Of a stretch of 64,000 bases of DNA, positions 1 through 8,542 are shown piece by piece; position 1 is the stretch's first letter, and each line of letters begins with the position of its first letter. The translations under genes were made by a program, and so were the position numbers. This DNA comes from DAOMNN01 sp050486545. Its GTDB lineage: Bacteria; Pseudomonadota; Gammaproteobacteria; Burkholderiales; Rhodocyclaceae. Below the pieces are notes generated by a model. That model was given only the letters and a program-made list of their open reading frames with translations. It searched no databases and was not told where the DNA came from. Where the stretch lies: contig JBJHDM010000006.1 of assembly GCA_050486545.1 (NCBI GenBank), positions 46,069 through 110,068 of the forward strand. The letters are read 5' to 3'.

Positions 1-504
1 GTTCAGCTCGGGGTCTTCCGCGTAGGCACCCTGGTATCGCGGCAGGAACGGCGCTGCGGGAAAGATCTTTCCGCTCGCCAGTTCACTGCGCACCCAGTCG
101 CGAAGCGCGCCGAGGCCGGAATCCCGACCCTGATAGTCGAGCACCGCCGTGATGTCGATGAAGTCGAGGGCGGACAGCACGTAGAAATGCAGCAGATGAT
201 CATGCAGCTGGTAGGCGCCCACGATCAGGTTGCGCAGGAGCTGCCCGTTGCGGTTCGGCCGGATCCCCATGGCCTGCTCCAGCGCGATGGCTGCCGCCTC
301 GGCATGCGCGTACGGGCAGACCCCGCAGACCCGCTGCGTGACTTGCTGCGCCACACGGGCGTCGTAGCCGATCAACGCCTTTTCGATCCCTCGGTACATG
401 TCGCCCGAGCAGCGTGCATCGGCAACGATCCCCTGTTCGAGGCGTGTTTCGACCCGCAGATGACCCTCTATCCGGGTGACGGGGTCGATGACGACTTTCT
501 TCAT
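1..504 (-). CDS. [NiFe] hydrogenase large subunit, 5' part (runs off the left edge)
   Basis: This frame begins at the ATG at 504 and stays open for 168 codons to the window edge, so it has a start but no stop here. The protein opens MKKVVIDPVTRIEGHLRVE, the N-terminal signature of [NiFe] hydrogenase large subunits, and carries the proximal motif RVCGVC with Cys60 and Cys63, two of the four cysteines that hold the Ni-Fe site. The stretch QLHDHLLHFYVLSALDF also matches respiratory (group 1) uptake hydrogenases. It would oxidise H2 together with an Fe-S small subunit. No small-subunit gene lies upstream, where a group 1 operon usually has it, so the partner may be to the left or elsewhere. The ribosome binding site is weak. 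Family assignment is firm; the subgroup is a guess. Confidence 0.9.
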   Translation of the reverse strand, partial: MKKVVIDPVTRIEGHLRVETRLEQGIVADARCSGDMYRGIEKALIGYDARVAQQVTQRVCGVCPYAHAEAAAIALEQAMGIRPNRNGQLLRNLIVGAYQLHDHLLHFYVLSALDFIDITAVLDYQGRDSGLGALRDWVRSELASGKIFPAAPFLPRYQGAYAEDPELN

Positions 505-1105
505 GGCACGGAGCCTGTTCGTTCGCGTTATTCGGAAGTTCCGACCGCCGCAGCGTCCGCGGCGCAGCCCAAGGGCCTTCTCGGGCCGGACACCAGCCGG
601 GACGACTTGACGGGGTGGCCGGCCGTTATCGCAGTTCATCGACCCGACCCACAAGGGCTTGAATCACACCCGGGCGTCGTCGGGAGCCCCGCGCATGCAA
701 TGTCGGGAAAATTTCCCGCATTGATCACAAGTGTGGAAATCTTCTCGTGTGCTCCTTATCCTGGACGCGTAAGGTTGAAGGAATTGAAACCGGCGGATCG
801 GCCATTGGTGGGATGCGTATCGAAGTCGGGGACACAGGTTTCCTTCCGTCGCCTCCGCCGCATGCCGGTTTTTCCACAGGGTCACCGAATCGTCCGTGAC
901 GCTGTCCAGCGTTCCCCACGCCCACTCCTCGCGTGCACTTGAAGCTCCCCCGACAGGTTCCCGTCGGCTCGACGGCACGCCGCCGATCGCCCCGGGACGC
1001 CGGAGGACGGTTGCCTGGTCGTTGAGGCAATGCACCGCCTTGATCGCCCGGCATGGCGGCACACGCCCCCGCGGGCACTCTTGAGAAACGGGAAACGACT
1101 CCTCG
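505..1105. other. Gene-free stretch between hydrogenase and two-component genes
   Basis: About 600 bp separate the divergent hydrogenase and histidine kinase starts. Open frames on both strands have no recognisable protein features and contain stops in the frame of the hydrogenase gene near 664. I see one perfect 7-1-7 palindrome at 704-718 but no convincing -35/-10 pair or sigma54 promoter. The length suits a shared regulatory region. Confidence 0.5.
704..718. promoter_or_regulatory. Perfect palindrome, possible operator
   Basis: CGGGAAAATTTCCCG is a perfect inverted repeat with seven-base arms around one central A. It lies about 200 bp upstream of the hydrogenase start and 390 bp upstream of the kinase gene, in DNA without a gene. 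It may be a binding site for a dimeric regulator; which one cannot be told from sequence. Confidence 0.3.
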
Positions 1106-1993
1106 ATGACATCGATGCATGACAGACCACAGACAGCCCGTATCGGCTTCGAGCTCATCGAGGGAACGTCCGACAGGCGCCATCTGGAGCGCATCCTCGC
1201 GGAAAACCGCTGGCTCGCCCAGGAGGCGATCTCGGCACGCGAGGACGAACGCAAGCATCTCGCCCGCGAGCTTCATGACGAACTGGGACAACTCCTGACT
1301 GCAATCCGTCTCGATGCTGAATTGCTGGAACGCGTGCTACCCGAATCCGGCCCGGAGCGTTCTGCGATCGCCGACATTCTCGAACAGGCACACCGTGCCC
1401 ACGAGCGGATCCGCTCGATGACCCGCCGCCTGCATCCCCTCGAACTCGACTACCTGGGTCTGTTGAGCACCCTGCAACAGGAGTTGCGACAGTGGGAAGA
1501 GCGCCACCCAGGGACCCGTTGCGAGTTTCACGTCAGCGGTGATTTCGTGCATCTGGACGAGTCGCTGGTGATCGATCTGTACCGCATCGTCCAGGAATCG
1601 CTCACCAATATTTCACGGTATGCCCAGGCGACCGAGGTCCGCATCTGCATGACGCGACTCAAGGCGGAGGATGCGGCGCTCGAACCCTTTCCGGAGCGTC
1701 GCCAGTTTCCTCGGGGGGAAGGCGTTCCCGGTCCAGGCTGCGGCCGCCATCCGGCGGCTTCGCATCCTGCAAGGACACCGCCGGCTCACCTCGTGTGTCT
1801 TTCCATCCGGGACGACGGCCGTGGCTTCGACCCGGCCACCGTGCGCATGGGATTGGGCCTGCTCGGAATGCGTGAGCGGGTCACGGCGCAGGGCGGACAC
1901 TTCGAACTGAACTCTGCGCCCGGCAACGGACTGGCCATCCTTCTCTGGATGCCGATCCGGCTTTCCTCACACAACGCCGACGCACCGGAATGA
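1106..1993 (+). CDS. NarX-family histidine kinase, soluble, without sensor domain
   Basis: The 295-residue protein has a HisKA_3 dimerisation domain with phosphoacceptor His57 in the segment EDERKHLARELHDELGQ, followed by an HATPase domain with N box (IVQESLTNISRYAQA) and G boxes (DDGRGFDP, GLGLLGMRER). Only about 40 residues precede the H box and there is no membrane segment, so any signal must come through another protein or the cytoplasm. A Pro/Arg-rich stretch of roughly 40 residues separates the N box from the first G box, where relatives usually have a short linker. The stop overlaps the start of the response regulator gene in an ATGA, so the two should be cotranslated. A second in-frame ATG at 1115 is possible. 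It may control the divergent hydrogenase genes; that is inferred from position only. Confidence 0.85.
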   Translation: MTSMHDRPQTARIGFELIEGTSDRRHLERILAENRWLAQEAISAREDERKHLARELHDELGQLLTAIRLDAELLERVLPESGPERSAIADILEQAHRAHERIRSMTRRLHPLELDYLGLLSTLQQELRQWEERHPGTRCEFHVSGDFVHLDESLVIDLYRIVQESLTNISRYAQATEVRICMTRLKAEDAALEPFPERRQFPRGEGVPGPGCGRHPAASHPARTPPAHLVCLSIRDDGRGFDPATVRMGLGLLGMRERVTAQGGHFELNSAPGNGLAILLWMPIRLSSHNADAPE

Positions 1994-2634
1994 GTACGGG
2001 TCAGACCGGGATCCTGCTGGTCGAGGATCACGCCGTCGTGCGCGCAGGTTTCCGGCGCCTCATCGAAGCCCGCCCGGATCTGTCGGTGGTGGCCGAAGCC
2101 AGCACCGGCGAGGCTGCGGGACAACTCTATGCCACCCATCGTCCGGCCGTCACGGTCATGGATCTTTCCCTGCCCGGGATGAGCGGACTGGAAGCGATGC
2201 GACGCATCCTGGCCCGGGACACGAGGGCGCGCATCCTCATCTTCTCGATGCATCGCAGCCCGGTGCTGGTGCAGCGCGCGCTGGAGGCCGGAGCTCGTGG
2301 CTACGTCTCGAAGGATTGTCCTTCGGGGATCCTGGTCGAGGCAATCGAACGGGTCGCCCGAGGCAAGCTCTACCTCGATCCATCGATTTCACAGGATGTC
2401 GCGCTCGAACAACTGAGCGGCAGGCAGAGCCCGCTCGCCACGCTGACCCCCAGAGAATTCGAGATCTTCCGTTTCGTCGCCGAAGGCAAGAGCTGCGCCC
2501 AGATCGCGGAACAACTGCACCTGAGCGAAAAGACCATCGCCAACAACATCACCCGCATCAAGGGACGGCTCGGCCTCGCCACGACCACCGAGATGGTGCT
2601 CCTGGCAGTGCGATCCGGACTGATCCATCCGTAG
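1990..2634 (+). CDS. NarL/FixJ-family response regulator
   Basis: The 214-residue protein has an N-terminal receiver domain (about residues 6-122) with the acidic pair in LLVEDH, phosphoacceptor Asp58 in VMDLSLPG and the conserved Lys in YVSKDC. A LuxR-type helix-turn-helix follows (about 145-210), seen in LTPREFEIFRFVAEGKS and LSEKTIANNI. It should be phosphorylated by the kinase encoded just upstream, whose stop codon overlaps this start (ATGA). Targets are not evident. Sequence alone does not separate it from UvrY/GacA-like regulators, but pairing with a HisKA_3 kinase favours the NarL class. Confidence 0.9.
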   Translation: MSTGQTGILLVEDHAVVRAGFRRLIEARPDLSVVAEASTGEAAGQLYATHRPAVTVMDLSLPGMSGLEAMRRILARDTRARILIFSMHRSPVLVQRALEAGARGYVSKDCPSGILVEAIERVARGKLYLDPSISQDVALEQLSGRQSPLATLTPREFEIFRFVAEGKSCAQIAEQLHLSEKTIANNITRIKGRLGLATTTEMVLLAVRSGLIHP

Positions 2635-2680
2635 CCTCGCGACAGACCCGGCGCTCAGGCCGCGAACCCGCAACACTCAT

Positions 2681-3871
2681 TCATTCGAGATACGCGTAGA
2701 GCGCATCGAGGGGTTCCTGCCGATTGTGACGCAAGGGGGCACGGTTTAGCTCGCATACGCGGAATCCGCATGTTGCTGCCAGGCGACGTACATAGGCCTC
2801 CGAATGTGCGTAGCGCAAACTGGATTGCAGGCGGAAGTCGTCCGTATCGGGTGCCAGTTCCACGGTAAAGGCGAAGCAACCGCCCGGTTGGAGAATGCGG
2901 CGCACGGCAGGGAAAACGGTGTCGAGCGCACCGACGTAGATAAAGACGTCGGCGGCAACGACGAGATCGGCACGACGTTCTGCGCCGGACAAAAAGGTCG
3001 CAAGATCCTCGTGCGTAAGCTCCCGGTAGATGCCACGTGCCCGCGCCTGTTCGAGCATCCCGGAGGAAAGATCGACACCGTCGATCGCATCGGCCAGCGG
3101 GGCCAGCAACGCACCGCACAATCCCGTCCCGCATCCCAGATCCAGGACCGTACGAAAGCGCCGACCGGACTCGAGCAACGGCTTCAGCAACCACTCGTGT
3201 CCCCGATATCGGAGTTGCTCGACGAGGTGCGACTCGAAATCCGTAGCGTACTGGTCGAACAGCCTCTCGACATAGGTGCGGGGCGGCGCCGCCGGACCCT
3301 CGCCACCTCGCACGGCGGCGAGATAGTACGCATGGAGCTCGGGATCGCCCCCCGCCGCGACCGCCCGCTCGTAGCTCTCGGCGGCCTCCTCGAGCCGCCC
3401 GAGATCACGCAGGACACCGGCGCGGGCGCTCCAGGCTGCGGCCGAATCCGGATCGAGCTCGATCGCGCGATCGAATGCATGCAGTGCCGGCTGCGGCCGC
3501 CCGGCACGTTCATGGCATTCGCCGCAGATCTGCCACACGTCGGCCTGTTCCGGCTCGAGCGCAAGGCCCCGCTCCAGTACGTCTGCCGCCTCACTCCACC
3601 GGGCGAGCGCTTCGTGACACAAACCCAGCGAGATCCACGCCTGCGCATAATGCGGATCGACTTCCGTCGTCCGCCGCAACACCGGCACGGCCTCCTGCCA
3701 GCGCTGCAGCCGAAACAGCGTTGCCCCGAGGTTGCCCAGTACCGACGCCCGATCGGGCGCCAGTTCCAACGACCGCTCGAAACAGCTTCGCGCCCGCTCC
3801 AGCACTCCGGACTCGAAATGTTCGATGCCTTCGAGAAAATACTGCCTTGCCTGTTCCAAATCGGAGTTCAT
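2681..3871 (-). CDS. TPR-repeat SAM-dependent methyltransferase
   Basis: This protein of about 396 residues joins four or five tetratricopeptide repeats (first about 170 residues; for example ALFRLQRWQEAVPVLRRTTE) to a class I methyltransferase domain. The SAM-binding motif is VLDLGCGTGLCG, followed by the acidic end of strand 2 in IDGVDLSSGML. Such fusions usually methylate a protein or small molecule presented by the TPR part; the substrate here is unknown. I start it at the ATG at 3871 because GAGG precedes it; a GTG four codons upstream (3883) is the alternative. It converges on the response regulator gene with about 46 bp between stops and no obvious terminator. Confidence 0.8.
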   Translation of the reverse strand: MNSDLEQARQYFLEGIEHFESGVLERARSCFERSLELAPDRASVLGNLGATLFRLQRWQEAVPVLRRTTEVDPHYAQAWISLGLCHEALARWSEAADVLERGLALEPEQADVWQICGECHERAGRPQPALHAFDRAIELDPDSAAAWSARAGVLRDLGRLEEAAESYERAVAAGGDPELHAYYLAAVRGGEGPAAPPRTYVERLFDQYATDFESHLVEQLRYRGHEWLLKPLLESGRRFRTVLDLGCGTGLCGALLAPLADAIDGVDLSSGMLEQARARGIYRELTHEDLATFLSGAERRADLVVAADVFIYVGALDTVFPAVRRILQPGGCFAFTVELAPDTDDFRLQSSLRYAHSEAYVRRLAATCGFRVCELNRAPLRHNRQEPLDALYAYLE

Positions 3872-3957
3872 TCGTCCTCGCACCCTTGCATCCGTCCAGA
3901 CTGAAAGGATGCGCGAGTTTGCCGCGCACCGCTACACCCACACCCCGCGTGGCGATC

Positions 3958-3985
3958 TTGCATCACCCGCCTGGCGGGCTATAAA
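3958..3985 (+). promoter_or_regulatory. Sigma70-like promoter with palindromic spacer
   Basis: TTGCAT (3958-3963) and TATAAA (3980-3985) are spaced by 16 bp, a fair -35/-10 pair about 100 bp upstream of the small secreted protein gene. The spacer holds a perfect inverted repeat CCCGCC-T-GGCGGG (3966-3978), positioned where a repressor could block RNA polymerase. Confidence 0.45.
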
Positions 3986-4086
3986 GAATCACTCCCCGCT
4001 CAGTGGCCGTACCGGTCTGGACCGCATGTGCCGATACGCGATCAGCCATGCGTTCCCGGTGACCGACTCCCATTGGAGGATGCGCC

Positions 4087-4539
4087 ATGAACGTATCGCA
4101 TCGATCCACACTCCGCTCGCTCCTGGCAGGAATGGTCATGGCCGGGATGTGCGTGAGCGGAGCGGCCATCAAACTGAATGGCCTAAAGGATTTCGAACCG
4201 CTTTTCGGACGCTATGCACCCGGGGGCGACTGCAGTCGCGAGCCGCAGATCGTGGTCAACGCCATCGGGATCAGCTTCGAGCACGGCGGGCAGCGCGAGC
4301 AGGTCACCAACCTGGAGTTCGCGGCAAGTTTCGGGGGCAACTACTACGAAGGCATCACCCAGTGGTTCATGCCCTTTCGCAGCACACACGGCTTCCCGGT
4401 GGTACTCGCGTTCAACGACGGAGAGCGGCCCGGCGTTCTCTCCGTGGCTGCGCACGACGAGGGCTGGCCGGGCGGCCCGCCGCTGTCGCCGCGCAACCGG
4501 GCGCTCGTGGAGGGGTCGCCCTACGTGCGCTGCCGGTAG
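4087..4539 (+). CDS. Small secreted protein of unknown function
   Basis: I do not recognise this 150-residue protein. It starts with a typical Sec signal peptide (basic Asn-Val-Ser-His-Arg region, then LLAGMVMAGMCVSG), with cleavage likely near residues 25-27. The mature part, about 125 residues, has only two cysteines, Cys49 and Cys149, which could form a disulfide in the periplasm, and is rich in aromatic and glycine residues (FGGNYYEGITQWFMPF). A strong GGAGG lies seven bases before the ATG and a sigma70-like promoter about 100 bp upstream, so the gene is probably a real single transcription unit. The next gene is convergent. Confidence 0.65.
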   Translation: MNVSHRSTLRSLLAGMVMAGMCVSGAAIKLNGLKDFEPLFGRYAPGGDCSREPQIVVNAIGISFEHGGQREQVTNLEFAASFGGNYYEGITQWFMPFRSTHGFPVVLAFNDGERPGVLSVAAHDEGWPGGPPLSPRNRALVEGSPYVRCR

Positions 4540-4585
4540 CCGATGCGGCGTCCCCTCGCCCTTGGTTCGCTGAACGGACATCCGC

Positions 4586-5143
4586 TCAACGATCAAGCAA
4601 TCGCGGCAAGGCGTGGAAGAGTGCGGCAATGGTCTTGCTGTCGGTGATGCGCCCGTCCAGCACGGCGCGCTCGGCCTCGGCAGCGTCGAGGGCGAGGATC
4701 TCGAGGAACTCCTCTTCGTCGAGCGTCGCACCGACCTGCTCCAGATCCCGGGCGAGAAAGATCTCGATCCGTTCGTCCGAGTAGCCGATGCACGGATGCA
4801 TCAGGCCGAGAGTTGCCCACTCGGCGGCGATGTAACCGGTCTCCTCACGCAGTTCACGGCGCGCACATTCGAAAATATCCTCGCCGGGATCGATCTTTCC
4901 GGCGGGCAGTTCGAGGAAGGCCTGCCGCAGCGGATAGCGGTACTGGCGCTCGAAGACGAGCTTGTCGTCGGGCAGTACGGCGACGATCACCACCGCGCCC
5001 GGATGATGGATGTACTCGCGCACCGCCTCGCTGCCGTCCGGCAGACGCACGCGGTCGCGGCGCACATCGAGCAGGCGGCCCCGAAAAACCTGCTCCGAGT
5101 CGAGTTCGATCTCCTCGAGCGGATCACGCTCCGGCTCGCTCAT
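4586..5143 (-). CDS. nudF: ADP-ribose pyrophosphatase, Nudix family
   Basis: The 185-residue protein contains a complete Nudix box, GKIDPGEDIFECARRELREE followed by TGYI, with the catalytic REXXEE glutamates that bind Mg2+. Upstream the fold continues with FERQYRYPLRQAFLELPAG, typical of the ADP-ribose pyrophosphatase subfamily. It should hydrolyse ADP-ribose to AMP and ribose 5-phosphate in the cytoplasm. The start has GGAGG eight bases upstream and lies 9 bp after the DUF2818 gene, so it is probably the last gene of the nuo transcript. A GDP-mannose or other nucleotide-sugar substrate cannot be ruled out. Confidence 0.88.
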   Translation of the reverse strand: MSEPERDPLEEIELDSEQVFRGRLLDVRRDRVRLPDGSEAVREYIHHPGAVVIVAVLPDDKLVFERQYRYPLRQAFLELPAGKIDPGEDIFECARRELREETGYIAAEWATLGLMHPCIGYSDERIEIFLARDLEQVGATLDEEEFLEILALDAAEAERAVLDGRITDSKTIAALFHALPRLLDR

Positions 5144-5152
5144 GCGACCTCC

Positions 5153-5482
5153 TCAGCCGGCCGCCCTGCTCCCGGTACTGCGGCTACGCCAGAGGTGGCG
5201 AACCACGAACCCGGGAAAGGCGAACACGACGAACAGACACAGGGTCAGGGCATGGAACTGCCAGCCCTGCGGATAGGCGCTGCCGTGGGCCTGCACTTCG
5301 AGCACGCGGGCCAGCAGGCCGACGAAACCGTACAGCACCAGGAGTTCGAGCAGGCGCCAGCCAATCCCTTTCGTACCCTCTCGTGGAGGGATCACGAACA
5401 GGATGCGGTCGAATACGAACGGCAGGTTGGCGGCCACCAGCGCGATCGCCAGCAGCAGGTAGATCCCGGCTTCGGTGCCCAT
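5153..5482 (-). CDS. DUF2818 family membrane protein
   Basis: This 109-residue protein has three hydrophobic segments (residues about 5-25, 45-65 and 75-95) and ends in a basic tail. It matches my memory of the DUF2818 family, which in betaproteobacteria sits directly after nuoN. Its ATG lies one base after the nuoN stop (TAG-G-ATG), so it is almost certainly cotranslated with complex I. The function is unknown; a role in complex I assembly is suggested only by this linkage. Confidence 0.75.
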   Translation of the reverse strand: MGTEAGIYLLLAIALVAANLPFVFDRILFVIPPREGTKGIGWRLLELLVLYGFVGLLARVLEVQAHGSAYPQGWQFHALTLCLFVVFAFPGFVVRHLWRSRSTGSRAAG

Positions 5483-5483
5483 C

Positions 5484-6953
5484 CTACAACGAGGCGATCA
5501 GCGCGTACGCGCACAAGGACATCAGTGCCTGGGGCATCAGGCCGAGCACCGCGACCGCCAGCCCATTGGCGGACAGCATGATGCGCAGGTCGGCAGGCGC
5601 ATGAATCGGTGCGGTGTCCTCGGGTTCGTCGAAGTACATGACCTTGACCACGCGCAGATAGTAGTACGCGCCGATGACGGACATGACCACCGCCAGGACC
5701 GCGAGCCAGATGTATCCGGCCGCAACCACGGCCTGAAGGACCGAGAGCTTGGCGAAGAAACCGATGAAGAACGGCACGCCCGCCATCGAGAACATGACGA
5801 TCATCATCATCGCGGCGAACCAGGGACTACGCTTGTTCAGCCCCTTGAAGTCGTCGATGTTCTCGGCCTCGAAACCGGCGCGCGACAGCAGGATGACCAT
5901 GCCGAACGACGCCAGTCCCATGATCACGTAGGACACGGCGTAGAACATCGCCGAGCTGTAGGCGTTGAGCGCAAAGTTGCGGTCGCCGTCAACGACGCCG
6001 GAGAGCAGCCCGAGCAGCACGAAACCCATGTGGGCGATGCCCGAATACGCGAGCATGCGCTTGATGTTGGTCTGGGCGATGGCCGCGATGTTGCCCAGCA
6101 CGATCGAGAGCACCGCCAGGAACATCAGCATCGACTGCCAGTGCTCGGCCAGTTCGAACATTCCGAACACCAGCAGGCGCATCGTGATCGCGAACGCGGC
6201 GAGCTTGGGCGCGGTGGCGATCATCAGGGTGACCGCGGTCGGCGCGCCGTGGTACACGTCGGGCACCCACATGTGGAACGGCACGACCCCGAGCTTGAAC
6301 GCGAGGCCGGACATCACGAAGACGAGGCCGAACAGCAAGACCGTCTTATTGGCCGACTGATGGTAGATCGCCTGGGCGATACCGGCGAATTCCATGCTTC
6401 CGGTGGCGCCATAGACCATCGACATGCCGTAGAGCAGCAGGCCCGAGGCCAGCGCACCGAGCACGAAGTACTTCATCGCCGCTTCGGTCGACCGTACCGA
6501 GTCACGATCGAAGGCCACCATCGCGTACAGCGACAGCGACATCATCTCCAGCCCGATGTACAGCGACAGCATGTGGTTGGAGGTCACCATCACCATCATG
6601 CCGAGGGTCATGAGCAGGGACAGCAGGAAGTATTCCGGGCGGTCCATGTTGCGATCCGCCAGATAGCCGCGCCCGTAGAGCAAACCCAACGCGACGGCGA
6701 AATAGATCAGCAGCTTGAGCAGATCGCCCATCAGGTCCGACACGAACAGGTTGCTGAAGGTCAGGACCACGTCGCCTTCCATCGTCGCAACCGTGATCAG
6801 CGCGGCGACGATCAGGGTCGCCTGGGTCAGGAAGTAGGCCAGGCTGCGTCCGATGCGGCGCGCGAAGGTGGTCGTGAGCATGATCACGAGGGCCATCACG
6901 GCGACGAAGATCTCGGCCGCTGCGGGGTAGAAGTCGGGGACGACAAAGTTCAT
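5484..6953 (-). CDS. nuoN: NADH-quinone oxidoreductase subunit N
   Basis: NuoN is one of three antiporter-like membrane subunits of complex I that pump protons in the membrane arm. The 489-residue protein is hydrophobic throughout, with about 14 predicted membrane helices, and holds the conserved antiporter-type segments around KYFVLGALASGLLLYGMSM and KLGVVPFHMWVPDVYHGAPT, including the lysine and proline of broken helix 7. The length is normal for the family. It follows nuoM after 37 bp and precedes the DUF2818 gene by one base. Confidence 0.96.
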   Translation of the reverse strand: MNFVVPDFYPAAAEIFVAVMALVIMLTTTFARRIGRSLAYFLTQATLIVAALITVATMEGDVVLTFSNLFVSDLMGDLLKLLIYFAVALGLLYGRGYLADRNMDRPEYFLLSLLMTLGMMVMVTSNHMLSLYIGLEMMSLSLYAMVAFDRDSVRSTEAAMKYFVLGALASGLLLYGMSMVYGATGSMEFAGIAQAIYHQSANKTVLLFGLVFVMSGLAFKLGVVPFHMWVPDVYHGAPTAVTLMIATAPKLAAFAITMRLLVFGMFELAEHWQSMLMFLAVLSIVLGNIAAIAQTNIKRMLAYSGIAHMGFVLLGLLSGVVDGDRNFALNAYSSAMFYAVSYVIMGLASFGMVILLSRAGFEAENIDDFKGLNKRSPWFAAMMMIVMFSMAGVPFFIGFFAKLSVLQAVVAAGYIWLAVLAVVMSVIGAYYYLRVVKVMYFDEPEDTAPIHAPADLRIMLSANGLAVAVLGLMPQALMSLCAYALIASL

Positions 6954-6990
6954 CTTCTGACCAGTCCGAAAAGGGTTTGGAGCCGCGCGC

Positions 6991-8472
6991 TCACAGCTTG
7001 CTCACGGCAACGTGCCGCAGGAGTTCGTTGACCGAAGCGTGCATGACCTCGGTGAAGGGGAAGGGATACACACCCATCGCGAGCACGCACAGGGCGAGGA
7101 CCGCGAGGAAGGCGAACTCGCGTCCGTTGATGTCCTGCAGTTGTGCGACGTGGTCGTTGGCCACCGCGCCGAACACCACCCGCTTGTACATCCACAGCGT
7201 GTAGGCGGCACCAAGGATCAGTGTCGTCGCCGCAAGGAAGGCCACCCAGAAGTTGAACTGCACCGCACCGAGGATGACCATGAACTCCCCGACGAAGCCG
7301 CTGGTGCCGGGCAGTCCGGCGTTGGCCATCGCGAACAGCATGAAGAAGGCTGCGAACTTCGGCATCGTGCGCACCACGCCGCCGTAGTCGGCGATGTTGC
7401 GCGAATGCATGCGGTCGTAGAGCACGCCGATGCACAGGAACATCGCGCCCGACACGAACCCGTGGGAGATCATCTGCACCAGCGCGCCTTCGATGCCGAG
7501 GCTGTTGAACATGAAGAACCCAAGGGTGACGAAGCCCATGTGCGCGATCGACGAGTACGCGACGAGCTTCTTCATGTCGGTCTGGACCAGTGCGACGAAG
7601 CCGATGTAGACGACGGCGATCAGCGACAGCACGATCATCAGCGGCGCCATCGCCTGTGCCGCATCGGGCACGATCGGCAGCGAGAAGCGCAGGAAGCCGT
7701 AGGCGCCCAGCTTGAGCGCGATCGCGGCCAGCACCACCGAACCGCCTGTCGGCGCTTCGACGTGGGCATCGGGCAGCCAGGTGTGGACCGGCCACATCGG
7801 CACCTTGACCGCGAAGGCGATGAGGAAGGCCCAGAAGATCAGCGTCTGCGCCGACATCGGCAGCGGTACCTGATGCCACTGGAGGATGCTGAAGCTGCCG
7901 CCCGCCTCCATGAACAGATACAGGAGCGCGACGAGCATCAGCAGGGAGCCCGCCAGCGTGTAGAGGAAGAACTTGATCGCCGCATACACGCGGTTCGCGC
8001 CACCCCAGATCCCGATGATGAGGTAGAGCGGAATCAGCGACGCCTCGAAGAACACGTAGAACAACACGCCGTCCAGCGCCGAGAAGATTCCGTTCATGAG
8101 ACCGGACATGATCAGGAAGGCGGCCATGTACTGCGCGACCTTGTCCTGGATCACCTGCCAGCCCGCCGCGACGACGATGACCGTGATGAAGGCGTTGAGG
8201 ATGACGAACAGCATCGAGATGCCATCGACGCCGAGATGGTAGGCGATGTTGAAGCGCGGAACCCAGGGCGAGTACTCCTGGAACTGCATCGCGCTCGTGG
8301 TGGTATCGAAGAGAACGAAGAGCGGAATCGTGACGATGAAGCCGATGACCGCCACGGCAAGAGCCATCGAACGTGCCAGGGGCGCGTTGCGGTCCGATCC
8401 CGTGGCGAGCACAAGCAGTCCGCCCAGGATCGGGATCCAGATCGCGAGGCTGAGGAGTGGCATACCCGTCAT
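6991..8472 (-). CDS. nuoM: NADH-quinone oxidoreductase subunit M
   Basis: The 493-residue membrane subunit belongs to the antiporter-like group of complex I proton-pumping subunits. Conserved features include FFEASLIPLYLIIGIWGG with the essential helix-5 glutamate, KVPMWPVHTWLPDAHVEAPT and KLGAYGFLRFSLP. About 14 transmembrane helices are expected. The start could also be the ATG three codons in (8463), since the ribosome binding site is weak for both. It lies between nuoL and nuoN, the usual order. Confidence 0.96.
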   Translation of the reverse strand: MTGMPLLSLAIWIPILGGLLVLATGSDRNAPLARSMALAVAVIGFIVTIPLFVLFDTTTSAMQFQEYSPWVPRFNIAYHLGVDGISMLFVILNAFITVIVVAAGWQVIQDKVAQYMAAFLIMSGLMNGIFSALDGVLFYVFFEASLIPLYLIIGIWGGANRVYAAIKFFLYTLAGSLLMLVALLYLFMEAGGSFSILQWHQVPLPMSAQTLIFWAFLIAFAVKVPMWPVHTWLPDAHVEAPTGGSVVLAAIALKLGAYGFLRFSLPIVPDAAQAMAPLMIVLSLIAVVYIGFVALVQTDMKKLVAYSSIAHMGFVTLGFFMFNSLGIEGALVQMISHGFVSGAMFLCIGVLYDRMHSRNIADYGGVVRTMPKFAAFFMLFAMANAGLPGTSGFVGEFMVILGAVQFNFWVAFLAATTLILGAAYTLWMYKRVVFGAVANDHVAQLQDINGREFAFLAVLALCVLAMGVYPFPFTEVMHASVNELLRHVAVSKL

Positions 8473-8542
8473 TGTTGCTTTCCGTTCAGTGCGCCCCTTC
8501 GGGACGCGCGTTTGTCATGGTTTCGTTGTCGGCCGGGTCCGG

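Noticed and set aside
187..942. Open frame of 251 codons on the plus strand
   Set aside because: Its first part is antisense to the [NiFe] hydrogenase gene, and the protein has no family features; the hydrogenase reading is far stronger.
664..1291. Long minus-strand frames upstream of the hydrogenase, considered as a small-subunit gene
   Set aside because: No small-subunit cysteine motifs or signal peptide, and they overlap the histidine kinase coding sequence; likely GC-rich chance frames.
5475..7031. Plus-strand frame of 518 His/Glu/Asp-rich codons opposite nuoN
   Set aside because: Complement of hydrophobic membrane-protein codons gives this composition; nuoN is certain.
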